Counted from the stretch's first letter, positions 1 to 7,830 are shown. The stretch: DNA of 20,074 nt from Christensenella sp. UBA2853 (GCA_002350845.1 DEFL01000083.1:1-20074), one strand, 5' to 3'. Program-made: numbers and translations. Notes: a model not told the origin generated them from the sequence alone.

Positions 1-133
1 GAGTCGGGGCCACCTACCCGATTGGACGCGGCAGGGGAAGGATTTCACTGCTTCGGGAATGGGCCGCCGCAGGATGCAAGCCAGGAATATGTTCAAAATA
101 CGGAAAGAAAATAAAAGATATGAACAAAACGCC
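1..133. other. Left edge, no identifiable gene
   Basis: All three forward frames stay open for 110 to 150 bases from the left edge and then stop, so the tail of a gene cut by the window edge is possible. None of the three short translations (38 to 50 residues) looks like a family I know, and the openness is partly explained by the GC-rich composition. I see no RNA gene, repeat or terminator here. The stretch ends at the promoter that serves the permease gene. Confidence 0.3.
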
Positions 134-163
134 TTGACATATTCGGGAAAGTGAGCGTATACT
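134..163 (+). promoter_or_regulatory. Sigma-70-type promoter for the permease gene
   Basis: A perfect -35 box TTGACA (134-139) and a -10 box TATACT (158-163, five of six consensus bases) are separated by 18 bases. Transcription would start near 170, leaving a leader of about 150 bases before the permease start at 318. Confidence 0.75.
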
Positions 164-211
164 CATGAATGGCTTTTCGAATAATTCGTGAAGTCAGTGT
201 TATCATGAATG
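163..211. promoter_or_regulatory. Operator-like palindrome and direct repeats in permease leader
   Basis: An interrupted 21-base palindrome, CTT-N2-CGAAT-A-ATTCG-N2-AAG, lies at 173-193, at or just after the expected transcription start. It is flanked by two identical copies of TCATGAATG at 163-171 and 203-211, exactly 40 bases apart, the first touching the -10 box. The position is what one expects for a repressor site on the permease promoter. No regulator is encoded nearby, so the factor is unknown. Confidence 0.35.
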
Positions 212-317
212 TCAGACCAGGCATGCCGTGTCTGTTCAGAAATACAGGATGACTTTCAAACAGAATGAACAGGCATGGCTCTTGCGCAGTGTGGAAATGT
301 GAAAGAGAGGATTTCCG

Positions 318-1793
318 ATGGGTGGAAAGATGCCATCAGGCAGTGAAAACGGACTGAAGCGTCAGCTGAATCCGATGAATGTATGGGCGATTGCCTTTGG
401 CTGTGTCATCGGCTGGGGTTCATTCATTAACCCGGGAAAAAAGTTCCTTCCCAATTCCGGCGTGGCCGGCACCGCAATTGCCATGATTCTCGGCGCAGCG
501 GTGATGATTATCATTGCTTTTTCCTACACCTACATGGTGCCCAAATATCCAAAGGCCGGCGGTGAATTTACATTCACCAAGATGTGTTTCGGAAAGAACC
601 CCGCATTTCTCTGCGGATGGTTTCTGGTGGCCGCCTATCTGACCAATGTGCCCATGAACAGTACGGCCATCGGGTTGATTGTGGACGGACTGGACGGAAG
701 CGCAGATATCCTGAAATTCGGATTCCACTACACAATCGCCGGCTTTGACATCTATATGGGAGAAATGCTCCTGGCCATGTCCATTCTGATTCTGTTTGGA
801 TGGCTGAATATCATCGGTGTCAGGAAGGCCGGCATTGTGCAGACGATTCTGTCGTCCATGCTGGTGCTCTGTGTATTTACGCTTTTCGTTTCAGCCCTGG
901 TCTCTGCAAAGGCAAAGGGCATCAACATGCAGCCGGTGTGGGGCTTTGACAGGAAAGCAGCGATGGAAGCCAAAGCAACAACGGCTGAGATCGCTCAGTA
1001 TGCCCACACCGGAACGGCGGGCATCCTTTCCGCCATTCTTGCGACCTTTGCTATTGCGCCGTGGGCCTATGTCGGCTTTGATGCAATCCCGCAGGCGGCC
1101 GAAGAGTTTAATTTCTCCTTCAAAAAAGTTTCGGTCATTATGATTGTGGCCATTGTCTTTGGCTGCTTTGTGTACACAAGCAACAATACCGTGGCTGCGG
1201 CCGCGCTGGAAAACTGGCCTGACCGTGTCATGGCAGGGGAATGGGTGCTGCTCATTGCGGCGGAAGAGCTGCTGGGAACCTTTGGAAAAGTGCTCATCGG
1301 CCTGGGCGTTTCCTGTGCCGTGCTCTCCGGGATTATGGGATTTTATCTTGCCTCCTCCCGCCTGATGTACTCCATGAGCCGGGACGGATATCTTCCACCC
1401 TGGTTTGGGAAAGTGGACAGCCGGTATGGAACGCCCAGAAATGCCATGATGTTCTGCATCCTGATCAGTCTTTCCGGACCGATTCTCGGAAGAGAAGCGC
1501 TCGGATGGTTTGTGGACATGAGTGCCATCGGGGCGAGCATCGGGTACTTCTTCACCTGCGCGAGCACGATGGTGACGATGAAGCGGGACGGAGACGGGAC
1601 GCCGTTTCTCAAGGTCATGGCGATTCTCGGCGTGGTATTCAGCGTTGCCTTTATGATCCTGCAGCTGATTCCGATTCCGGGACTTTCCGGTGTCCATTTC
1701 GGCCGGGAAAGTTACATGATGCTGGTGGCCTGGATTGCGATCGGTCTTGTGTTCTATGTCAAAGAGAAAAAACATTTTGTGAAAGCCGAATGA
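318..1793 (+). CDS. APC-family amino acid permease
   Basis: A 491-residue polytopic membrane protein that should import an amino acid or related amine by cation-coupled transport. About 12 hydrophobic segments are spread over the whole length. The first one, near residues 22-45, carries GCVIGWGSFINPG, which corresponds to the glycine-rich unwound helix 1 of the APC superfamily where the substrate amino and carboxyl groups bind. The region near residues 75-110 (YPKAGGEFTF, then a further helix) is also typical of the family. The ATG is preceded by AGAGAGG seven bases upstream. The gene stands alone between its own promoter and a terminator. The substrate cannot be told from sequence: the immediate neighbours are not amino acid enzymes. 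The family call is secure, the substrate open. Confidence 0.85.
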   Translation: MGGKMPSGSENGLKRQLNPMNVWAIAFGCVIGWGSFINPGKKFLPNSGVAGTAIAMILGAAVMIIIAFSYTYMVPKYPKAGGEFTFTKMCFGKNPAFLCGWFLVAAYLTNVPMNSTAIGLIVDGLDGSADILKFGFHYTIAGFDIYMGEMLLAMSILILFGWLNIIGVRKAGIVQTILSSMLVLCVFTLFVSALVSAKAKGINMQPVWGFDRKAAMEAKATTAEIAQYAHTGTAGILSAILATFAIAPWAYVGFDAIPQAAEEFNFSFKKVSVIMIVAIVFGCFVYTSNNTVAAAALENWPDRVMAGEWVLLIAAEELLGTFGKVLIGLGVSCAVLSGIMGFYLASSRLMYSMSRDGYLPPWFGKVDSRYGTPRNAMMFCILISLSGPILGREALGWFVDMSAIGASIGYFFTCASTMVTMKRDGDGTPFLKVMAILGVVFSVAFMILQLIPIPGLSGVHFGRESYMMLVAWIAIGLVFYVKEKKHFVKAE

Positions 1794-1798
1794 ATCAG

Positions 1799-1830
1799 AA
1801 AAAATCCGTGAAGTGTTTCACGGATTTTTT
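1799..1830. terminator. Bidirectional rho-independent terminator
   Basis: The stem AAAAAATCCGTGAA pairs with TTCACGGATTTTTT around a four-base loop. The A and T runs make it work in both directions. It lies just after the permease stop and would also catch the converging LRR gene transcript. Confidence 0.85.
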
Positions 1831-1904
1831 CTGTGAGCGTTTCCTGGATTTGTCTTTATCTGTCGGCACTTCGTGTGGCGGAGTGGATTGAAAGGGATCC
1901 GGGA

Positions 1905-3401
1905 TCATTGACTGCTGCCGGTTTCCGGGACAAAGGTCAGGTTCTGCCGTTTGGCATATTCTTCGGCTGCAGACCCGGGAACACCATGGATCGTCCGGAT
2001 GCTGTCTCCGAGGGAAAGATACTCGACAGTGGTCGGCTCTTCGCTTTCTCCGATCAGAACATTCTCCATCCGTCCGATGCTCGTCACACTTTCAGGAAGG
2101 GTCAGCTCTGTAAGGCCCGTTCCGGAAAATGCATTGAAACCGATGGATTCCAGCCCGTCGGGAAGAATGACGCTCGTCAGGGGGGCATTGTGAAATGCCA
2201 GGGAATGGATATGCTGTACACCGTCCGGGACCTGGTATGCCTCATCTTCATTGAGGAAGGAATACCAGATCAGGGTTTCGCCATCCGCTGAGAGGAGCAG
2301 GGTGCCGTCCTCATTGCCTTTGAAATGGCGGTTCGCTTCAGGCACCAGGATATACCCGAGATGATCGCACAGCGTGAAGGCATTGTCCTCTATTTCTTCA
2401 AGTGATTCCGGGAGCATCAGGCCTGTCAGGTACTGGTTTCCCCAGAATGCGGTGGACTCTATTTTTTTCAGTCCATCGTTCAGTCCGGGTTCCATGAGGC
2501 GGAAACAGCTTTCGAAAGTGGCCGGAGGGAGCACTTCAAGGTCCTGCGGCATGTCTGCATAGATCAGATCGGTGCATCCGCCGAATGTGTGGTGCCCGAG
2601 CGTCCGGATGGTGTCGGGCAGGGAGACGCAGCGCACACTGGTTTCATAGAACGCCTGGTCGCCCATGGCAGTGACCGGACATCCTTCGATTTTGGAAGGG
2701 ACATTGACATACGCACCTTCTCCAAGGTAGGAGAGAATACAGACTTCACCATCTGTCACGCTGTAGGTAAAGTCTTTTTCAGGGGCTGTACCGATGCTTT
2801 CCGGGAAATGAGCCGTGAAGGAATCAATGATGCCGCGGACAATCTCAGTGTATTCCGCGTTTTCCGGGTCGGTTGGATACATGAAGAACCAGCATGTTCC
2901 GAGGCTTTGACGGAACACAGAGGAATTCGGATCCTGAATCCAGACCATTTCAAACCCCTGTCCGACCATTTCGACCCGGACAGCAGGAAGACCGTGGAGA
3001 TCGAACTGCTCCAGAATGCGGCTGAAGGAGGTGCTCTTCCCGCCAAGGACAGACTTTCCTTCCATCAGGAAGCCATAGAAAGGGTGATCCTGGTCCTGCT
3101 GAATGGTGTTCTGTACTTCACTGTTGAGCTGCGCAATCAGCACAGTATGTTCCATGTCTTCAAAACTTGGCGCTGCCATGATCGTCGGGAACCCATAGAT
3201 CTCGCTGAAGTCTTCCCAGTCCCATTCCATGGGGCAGTCTGCGCAGAAGTCGCTGGTAAAAAGACTGGATTCCGTGGTCATCGGATAGCATGTGTATCCC
3301 GGCATCTGGCGGAAGTCAGAGGAAGCGCCCTCCTCAGCCGATGACAGGAAGGCACAGCACAGCATGGCGGTGAGCAGCAGGAAAAAGAAACTTTTTTTCA
3401 T
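1905..3401 (-). CDS. Secreted BspA-like leucine-rich-repeat protein
   Basis: A 498-residue exported protein. Residues 1-22 form a signal peptide (lysines, a hydrophobic core with FFFLLLTAMLCC, cleavage probably after SSA). Residues about 25-205 form a region I do not recognise. Residues about 211-490 carry LRR_5 (BspA/TpLRR) repeats, seen as recurring units such as LPDTIRTLGHHTFGGC, LPESLEEIEDNAFTLC and LPDGLESIGFNAFSG at 20 to 25 residue spacing. The end, GVPGSAAEEYAKRQNLTFVP, is the usual closing unit of such arrays. There is no LPXTG anchor or membrane tail, so it is probably released or held non-covalently. The start has GGAGGG seven bases upstream. Family members bind proteins or host surfaces; the ligand here is unknown. 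It is a single-gene unit. Confidence 0.85.
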   Translation of the reverse strand: MKKSFFFLLLTAMLCCAFLSSAEEGASSDFRQMPGYTCYPMTTESSLFTSDFCADCPMEWDWEDFSEIYGFPTIMAAPSFEDMEHTVLIAQLNSEVQNTIQQDQDHPFYGFLMEGKSVLGGKSTSFSRILEQFDLHGLPAVRVEMVGQGFEMVWIQDPNSSVFRQSLGTCWFFMYPTDPENAEYTEIVRGIIDSFTAHFPESIGTAPEKDFTYSVTDGEVCILSYLGEGAYVNVPSKIEGCPVTAMGDQAFYETSVRCVSLPDTIRTLGHHTFGGCTDLIYADMPQDLEVLPPATFESCFRLMEPGLNDGLKKIESTAFWGNQYLTGLMLPESLEEIEDNAFTLCDHLGYILVPEANRHFKGNEDGTLLLSADGETLIWYSFLNEDEAYQVPDGVQHIHSLAFHNAPLTSVILPDGLESIGFNAFSGTGLTELTLPESVTSIGRMENVLIGESEEPTTVEYLSLGDSIRTIHGVPGSAAEEYAKRQNLTFVPETGSSQ

Positions 3402-3788
3402 CAGAAACCCTCCAGGCGGTTCGTTGTTCTGTTGTTTTAGGTCAGTGCAGGGAAAACGGGAATAGACGTGCTGCGCGCAGGAAATCGGTCCGCGGTAGCC
3501 GGCAAAGGAAACCGAGACCGTTTACGGGCCGCTTCCTGAAGGAAGGGGCATTTCTGTCAATTAAACGAAACAGATCATGTTTTTCTTCAGACGAACGGAA
3601 AGAAAGCTGTGTTCATCATGGCAGGACGGCATGTTTCCTGCAAATGTTTTTTCATTCGGACGATGCACCGGACCGGGCGTGTATGATATGATATGCCCGG
3701 ACACCGTGCGGGAAGACCGGGGAACGGTCCTTCCAGGAAGCATTCACGGCGCGGCCGATGAACGGGACGGGCAGAGGAGGAGATACGT
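3402..3788. other. Divergent intergenic region between LRR and phospholipase-like genes
   Basis: This 387-base gap separates two divergent genes and must hold both promoters, but no clear -35/-10 pair is visible for either. The most structured part is CCGGGC (3673-3678) inverted as GCCCGG (3695-3700) around an AT-rich TATGATATGAT stretch at 3682-3692, which could be a -10 region enclosed by an operator. A small hairpin, CTTCC-TGAA-GGAAG, lies near 3532-3545. No open frame here has a ribosome binding site or recognisable product. Confidence 0.35.
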
Positions 3789-4616
3789 GTGCCGGACCTG
3801 ATTGTTCACAGAAGCATGGGCGGAAAGGTACTTGCCCGTCTGCCTTTTGATATGCCGGCGAAGGCTGTGTTCCAGTATGCTCTGTCCGGGCCGGATGACT
3901 GGGCATATGTCCGGTTCTGGCTTCCATGGAAGTGGATGCGGTACCGGAAACGCGCGCGCATCATGCATGAGCAGAAGACTGGGCAGTTCTTTAACCATCT
4001 GGCGGACATGGCAAAACATGCGTCCGCAGAGCAGAAGGATCTGCTGTTTGCCTATACGGCGGGCTATCTCTGCCATTTCTATCTCGATTCCGCGGTTCAC
4101 CCCTACATTCTTGACAGAACCGCTTCTGATTCAGTCCGGCATACGGCCCTGGAGCGGGAACTGGATCGTCTGGAATTGCAGAGGCAGGGGATTTGTTCCA
4201 GAAGACCCATCACATCCGTTCCTGCGCTCCGTTCGCTTCCGGCAGCAATGAGAAGTGGTCTGGAAGAAGCGTACCGGCTTTACGGCTGGGATCATGTCTG
4301 GCCGGAACTGCAGATGGCGCTCAGGGACGCCCGACGGTTTTCCCACCTCACGGAGGACCCATACGGTCTGTGGAACCGCTTCTTTTTCTGGTGGCGGAGA
4401 ATGCAGGTCTTTTCCTATCAGTGTATGGATGACCAGCATACGGACCCGGAAAATGAGAGCAGGCAGTATGGGCCTGAGACATTTCAGGAAATGGTGGAGG
4501 CATCGGTGCAGCGCGCCGCAGACCGGATCTGCATGCTGCATGCATATGTCTATGGCGAAGGGGCATGGGAGCCGATGGAAGATATCTCCTATACAACAGG
4601 CCGCGCATCCCAATAA
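3789..4616 (+). CDS. Zinc-dependent phospholipase C family protein
   Basis: A 275-residue protein of the zinc-dependent phospholipase C/S1-P1 nuclease-type fold. The supporting signs are GPDDW at residues 34-38, H60 and H70 on predicted helices, and the signature GYLCHFYLDSAVHPYI at 92-107, in which H96, D100 and H104 are the expected metal ligands. Family members are mostly helical and hydrolyse phospholipid head groups, but short bacterial homologues like this one are rarely characterised. It lacks a signal peptide, unlike the secreted clostridial toxins, so a cytoplasmic role is likely. The start is GTG, chosen because GGAGGAG lies at the right distance upstream and because the conserved N-terminus begins there. 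It stands alone between the LRR gene and the coiled-coil gene. Actual phospholipase activity is an assumption from the family. Confidence 0.72.
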   Translation: MPDLIVHRSMGGKVLARLPFDMPAKAVFQYALSGPDDWAYVRFWLPWKWMRYRKRARIMHEQKTGQFFNHLADMAKHASAEQKDLLFAYTAGYLCHFYLDSAVHPYILDRTASDSVRHTALERELDRLELQRQGICSRRPITSVPALRSLPAAMRSGLEEAYRLYGWDHVWPELQMALRDARRFSHLTEDPYGLWNRFFFWWRRMQVFSYQCMDDQHTDPENESRQYGPETFQEMVEASVQRAADRICMLHAYVYGEGAWEPMEDISYTTGRASQ

Positions 4617-4631
4617 AGCGGCCCTGGCATC

Positions 4632-4676
4632 AGCCATCCCAGAGCGTGTCTGAAAAGACGCTGCAGCGGGGTGGCT
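4632..4676 (+). other. Nested stem-loop after the phospholipase-like gene
   Basis: AGCCATCCC (4632-4640) pairs with GGGGTGGCT (4668-4676) with one G-U pair, enclosing a second hairpin, AGCG-TG-TCT-GAAA-AGA-CGCT (4643-4662). There is no T-run after it, so it is not a standard terminator. It could slow polymerase or protect the 3' end of the upstream transcript. Confidence 0.35.
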
Positions 4677-4769
4677 GTATCTGTGTTCGGGGATCACCGG
4701 GCAAAAGAACGAATGGCTGTGTAAACATGGAAAAAACAAGCAAACAGAATACCTCAACGGGTGAAAACA

Positions 4770-4798
4770 TGGACGTTTTGTACAGATTGTGATAAAAT
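4770..4798 (+). promoter_or_regulatory. Probable promoter for the coiled-coil gene
   Basis: TGGACG (4770-4775) and TAAAAT (4793-4798) are spaced by 17 bases. Both boxes match four to five of six consensus bases. It sits about 26 bases before the start codon at 4824. Confidence 0.45.
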
Positions 4799-4823
4799 AA
4801 TAAAAAAAAACGGAGGCACAGCC

Positions 4824-5783
4824 ATGAAAAACAAACTTGCATTGATTTTTTGTGTTCTTTTTGTGATTGCATTGATTTTCGGCGTTGTCATGACCAGCCA
4901 GAAAAATGCGCTGAATAAAGATCTGACAGCGGCAAAGACGACGCTGACGGAAACGGAAACCAAGCTTTCCGATCTCACCAAGAAGCAGGAAGAGACGGCT
5001 GCTGCCCTTGAGACGGCACAGACTGAGCTGACAGAATCCAAAACCCTTCAGGAAACGACAGCCAAAACCCTCGAGGAAACCGCTGCTGCGCTCGAAGCCG
5101 CACAGACTGAACTGACAGAAACCAAGACCCTGCATGAAACGACGGCTAAGACACTGGAAGAGACGGCGGCTTCCCTGGAGACCACAAAGACGGAACTGAC
5201 GGACTCCAAGGCACTGCATGAGACTGCTTCCAAGACGCTGGAAGAGACGGCAGCTGCTCTGGAGACCACAAAGACGGAGCTGACAGAGGCGAAGGCACTC
5301 CAGGAGACTACGGCCAAGAGCCTTGAAGAAGCGACGACTGCGCTGACGTCGACCACGAAAGAACTGACAGACGCGAAGGCACTTCAGGAAACGACAGCGA
5401 AGACGCTGGAAGAAACCAAAAAACAGCTGGCGGACATGACAAAACTCAAGACGGATGCAGAGGCCGCACAGGCCAAGACAGCGAAGGATCTCGAAGCGGC
5501 AGTCAAGCAGCAGAAAGAAACGGAAGAGAGCATGAAAGCCGTCCAGAAGACGCTGGACGATACAGCCAAACAGCTCAAGGATGCCCAGAAGACGCTGGAT
5601 GACATGACCAAGCAGCTGAAGGATGCACAGACCGGCAAGACGGCCGTCGAGACAAAGCTGACAGAACTTCAGAAGGAACTGAAAACAGCGAAGGAAGATC
5701 TGGAAAAGGCCAACGAAGAAATCGAAAAACTGACAGCTGAAAAAGAAGCGCTGAAGACCATGTCCGAAGAGAATAAACCGTAA
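4824..5783 (+). CDS. Membrane-anchored coiled-coil protein with 28-residue repeats
   Basis: A 319-residue protein. Residues about 4-22 (LALIFCVLFVIALIFGVVM) form one N-terminal membrane helix or uncleaved signal; the rest is charged, rich in Thr, Glu, Lys, Ala and Leu, and strongly heptad-patterned. From residue 39 there are six 28-residue units (four heptads each), the central four nearly identical in the form TELTExKxLxETxxKTLEE. Near residue 240 two 14-residue units, KTLDD(T/M)xKQLKDAQ, follow. The tail is a plain coiled coil. An upstream in-frame ATG at 4761 exists, but ACGGAGG lies eight bases before 4824 and the hydrophobic helix starts right there. Likely an extended rod standing off the membrane. 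No enzymatic domain is present. It has its own promoter and terminator. Function unknown; comparison with surface fibrils or division proteins would be guesswork. Confidence 0.8.
   Translation: MKNKLALIFCVLFVIALIFGVVMTSQKNALNKDLTAAKTTLTETETKLSDLTKKQEETAAALETAQTELTESKTLQETTAKTLEETAAALEAAQTELTETKTLHETTAKTLEETAASLETTKTELTDSKALHETASKTLEETAAALETTKTELTEAKALQETTAKSLEEATTALTSTTKELTDAKALQETTAKTLEETKKQLADMTKLKTDAEAAQAKTAKDLEAAVKQQKETEESMKAVQKTLDDTAKQLKDAQKTLDDMTKQLKDAQTGKTAVETKLTELQKELKTAKEDLEKANEEIEKLTAEKEALKTMSEENKP
4938..5441 (+). repeat. Six tandem 84-bp units inside the coiled-coil gene
   Basis: Units start at 4938, 5022, 5106, 5190, 5274 and 5358, each exactly 84 bases (28 codons, four heptads). 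The first is degenerate, the four from 5022 to 5357 are the most alike, and the last drifts into non-repeated coiled coil. The phase is kept exactly, which suggests growth by unequal recombination or slippage with selection to keep the heptad register. Confidence 0.85.
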
Positions 5784-5807
5784 AAAGGGCATCCCCATCC
5801 ATAGAGC

Positions 5808-5844
5808 AAAAACTGCTGTCCCTGCTGCAGGGGCAGCAGTTTTT
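5808..5844 (+). terminator. Rho-independent terminator after coiled-coil gene
   Basis: AAAAACTGCTG pairs with CAGCAGTTTTT, enclosing an inner CCCTGCTGCAGGGG palindrome. It lies 24 bases after the stop codon. Confidence 0.85.
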
Positions 5845-5868
5845 CTGTTATTGGACACACATCAATAG

Positions 5869-5917
5869 AATTGTAAAAATGATACAATTGACCCTATTGG
5901 TGAATATATGTTATACT
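5869..5917 (+). promoter_or_regulatory. Promoter with overlapping inverted repeat, for the 176-residue protein gene
   Basis: TTGACC (5888-5893) and TATACT (5912-5917) are 18 bases apart. A perfect inverted repeat, AATTGTA (5869-5875), seven bases, TACAATT (5883-5889), overlaps the first bases of the -35 box. That placement suits a repressor that blocks polymerase or an activator bound next to it. Confidence 0.6.
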
Positions 5918-5952
5918 GCCCGCTGTAAAGTAGAAAGAGCGGGTGACAGAAC

Positions 5953-6483
5953 ATGTTTCAATATACAGCAGATTTATCCGGAATCCCCTTCCAGCCGGGC
6001 GGAGACCTCTATGCGGTCAGTGCGGAGCAGGGGTATGCCATCATCAGAAACCGCCATGCGATCGACGGCATTGTTGTCCTGGAAAAGGGCATCGGCATCC
6101 TGGCCTTCGGCACACTGTTTCTTAAGGAAGATGAGGACTGCCTGGTGAGTCTCGAGCATGCGCAGGCCTGGGCGGCGGCGCACCGGCCTCAACTTCCGTG
6201 TCCCTATGAAGATTTTGCGGACTGCTGGCTGAAAACCTCGGAAACACTCCCTGCAGATTCCCGTGCGGTCTGGGTCATGGCAGATGGAATGTGCCGCGAG
6301 GCCTTCTTTGAGGAGGAAAGCAAGAAGTTTTACCCGGAAGAGGACCCGGAGGCAGGCCCCCTTGAACAGGTAACGGAATGGACGCAGGATCCGGATGCTT
6401 CGAAGCATTGCTCGATTCTGGATGTGCAGGAGGATGAGCGGAGAGAACCGACGCCTGAGCACGGTGATCCGATCGACATGTAA
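5953..6483 (+). CDS. Acidic protein of unknown function
   Basis: A 176-residue soluble protein with no signal peptide or membrane segment. I do not recognise the family. Residues about 1-60 look like a beta-rich fold (alternating hydrophobic strands, including AIIRNRHAIDGIVVLEKGIGILAF); the C-terminal third, from about residue 115, is very acidic and proline-containing and is probably disordered (EEESKKFYPEEDPEAGP and similar). Three cysteines are scattered with no metal-site spacing. The ATG is chosen because it is the first in frame after the promoter; the ribosome binding site is weak (AAAGAGCGGG). It has its own promoter, an operator-like repeat and a terminator, so it is a regulated single gene. 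A real gene is likely, function unknown. Confidence 0.7.
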   Translation: MFQYTADLSGIPFQPGGDLYAVSAEQGYAIIRNRHAIDGIVVLEKGIGILAFGTLFLKEDEDCLVSLEHAQAWAAAHRPQLPCPYEDFADCWLKTSETLPADSRAVWVMADGMCREAFFEEESKKFYPEEDPEAGPLEQVTEWTQDPDASKHCSILDVQEDERREPTPEHGDPIDM

Positions 6484-6492
6484 AGCGTGTGC

Positions 6493-6528
6493 AGCAGACT
6501 GAATGGACTGATTTCAGTCTGCTTTTTT
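6493..6528 (+). terminator. Rho-independent terminator
   Basis: GCAGACTGAAT (from 6494) pairs with TTTCAGTCTGC (6512-6522), followed by six T. It lies about 10 bases after the stop at 6483. Confidence 0.88.
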
Positions 6529-6637
6529 GTGGGATGGAAATGCCCGGCAGAAGGGAATCCTGACCGTGCGGTGAATACAAAACGGAAAAAGAGCAGAAGG
6601 CGGCTGAAACGAAAAAAGCAGGTCAGGGGGTTACGAC

Positions 6638-7597
6638 ATGCTGTACGGAAACATTCCCGGAATCGGGGAGCATGTCTCACGCATTTTTTACGGGACATCG
6701 ATGTTTTCATCCGGGAAGGATGCGGATGAACTGCTCGATGCGGTCACAGATATGGGCATCAATGCGCTGGATACTGCCCGCGTCTACGGGCATTCCGAGG
6801 AAGTCATCGGGCGATGGATGAAAAAGCGCGGAAACCGGCATGAGGTGATTCTGCTGACCAAGTGCTGTCATCCGCTGCCGGACGGAACGCGCAGGGTCAG
6901 TGAGCAGGGCATCCGACAGGATCTGGAGACCTCTCTAAAGATGCTGGGAACGGATGATATCGACATTCTGGTTTTGCACAGGGATGATCCTTCGGTGGAT
7001 GTGGCCGAAATTGTGGAAACCTGCAGTGCACTGATCCGGGAAGGAAAAATCCGGGCGTACGGCGGGTCCAACTGGACGCATGAGCGGATTGCACAGGCCA
7101 ATGCCTATGCGCAATCTCACGGGCTGATGCCATTTTCTGTCTCCAGTCCCAATTTTTCCCTGGCCAGACAGGTGGTGGATCCCTGGGGCGGCAACTGCGT
7201 CAGCATTTCAGGGAAAGAAGGGGAAGAAGCAAGGGCCTGGTACAGAGAAACACAGCTGCCGGTGATTTCTTATTCCAGCCTGGCCCATGGTTTTCTATCG
7301 GGACGTGTGCTCGGGGAAGACGAGACCAGCGGTGCGCGGGTTCTTGACCGGTTTGCCGTCAAAGGCTTTGACTGGCCGGAAAACTATGCACGGCTTCGCT
7401 GCTGCGAGGCGATTGCCCGGAAGCGGGGAGTCACCGTTCCCCAGGTCGCCATAGCATGGCTCTTTCAGCAGGGGATTCAGGCGTTTGCCGTCATTGCATC
7501 CTCCAGCCCCGAACGCATGCGTCAGAATGCGGAAGCACTGAAGATCGTGCTGACGGAGGAAGAGAATGCTGCGCTCAATGGCGCCGCCGATATGTAA
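6638..7597 (+). CDS. Aldo/keto reductase
   Basis: A 319-residue cytoplasmic NADPH-dependent oxidoreductase of the aldo/keto reductase superfamily. The full catalytic tetrad can be placed: D45 and Y50 in DTARVYG, K75 in LLTKC, and H114 in ILVLHRDD. Later landmarks are YGGSNW near 151-156, where the barrel carries substrate contacts, and a C-terminal cofactor region with AWLFQQG and PVIA-like IASSSPERMRQNAEAL near 280-305, typical of the yajO/tas-like branch. The length is normal for the family. The substrate is probably a sugar or small aldehyde; nothing in the context decides it. A GGGGG tract about 10 bases upstream supports the start. No clear promoter was found in 6529-6637. The gene is followed by its own terminator. 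Confidence 0.88.
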   Translation: MLYGNIPGIGEHVSRIFYGTSMFSSGKDADELLDAVTDMGINALDTARVYGHSEEVIGRWMKKRGNRHEVILLTKCCHPLPDGTRRVSEQGIRQDLETSLKMLGTDDIDILVLHRDDPSVDVAEIVETCSALIREGKIRAYGGSNWTHERIAQANAYAQSHGLMPFSVSSPNFSLARQVVDPWGGNCVSISGKEGEEARAWYRETQLPVISYSSLAHGFLSGRVLGEDETSGARVLDRFAVKGFDWPENYARLRCCEAIARKRGVTVPQVAIAWLFQQGIQAFAVIASSSPERMRQNAEALKIVLTEEENAALNGAADM

Positions 7598-7675
7598 GAT
7601 CCACACACGGAAATCAGTATAAGTTGGCTTGTACGCATGGCTGCCTATACGATGCCCGTGCCGGTCCGCTGATTC

Positions 7676-7704
7676 AGCTCTCTGTTTGGACAGGGAGCTT
7701 TTTT
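7676..7704 (+). terminator. Rho-independent terminator after aldo/keto reductase
   Basis: AGCTCTCTGT pairs with ACAGGGAGCT (one G-U pair) around a four-base loop, followed by a six-T run. It lies about 80 bases after the stop codon. Confidence 0.85.
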
Positions 7705-7803
7705 GGTGGGGACGGGATGAAGAGAGAATGCATGTATTCCAAGCAATGGCGGAAAAGGATAAAAAAATATCAGAAAAGAATTGATAAAACATATAAAACA
7801 GCT

Positions 7804-7830
7804 TTGAAGACAAACAGATCGGTGTATAAT
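7804..7830 (+). promoter_or_regulatory. Probable promoter of the surface-polymer operon
   Basis: A perfect -10 box TATAAT at 7825-7830 is preceded by TTGAAG at 7804-7809 with a short 15-base spacer, so the -35 box is poor. The AT-rich upstream stretch 7755-7800 may help as an UP element. The leader to the start codon at 7898 is about 60 bases. Confidence 0.5.

Noticed and set aside
891..1775. 294-codon minus-strand frame under the permease gene
   Set aside because: The forward frame is a clear APC permease; the antisense frame is rich in His, Arg and Asn with no hydrophobic pattern or start signal.
4729..4794. Short 21-codon open frame before the coiled-coil gene
   Set aside because: No ribosome binding site, and it overlaps the promoter used by the real gene.
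4938..5441. CRISPR-like array
   Set aside because: The period is a multiple of three, there are no distinct spacers, and the units are translated heptads inside one gene.
4131..5858. Long open frame on the minus strand, 575 codons, opposite the phospholipase-like and coiled-coil genes
   Set aside because: It is an antisense shadow of the coiled-coil repeats: it has Cys/Leu/Phe-rich repeated composition, no ribosome binding site, and crosses two genes and their terminator/promoter.
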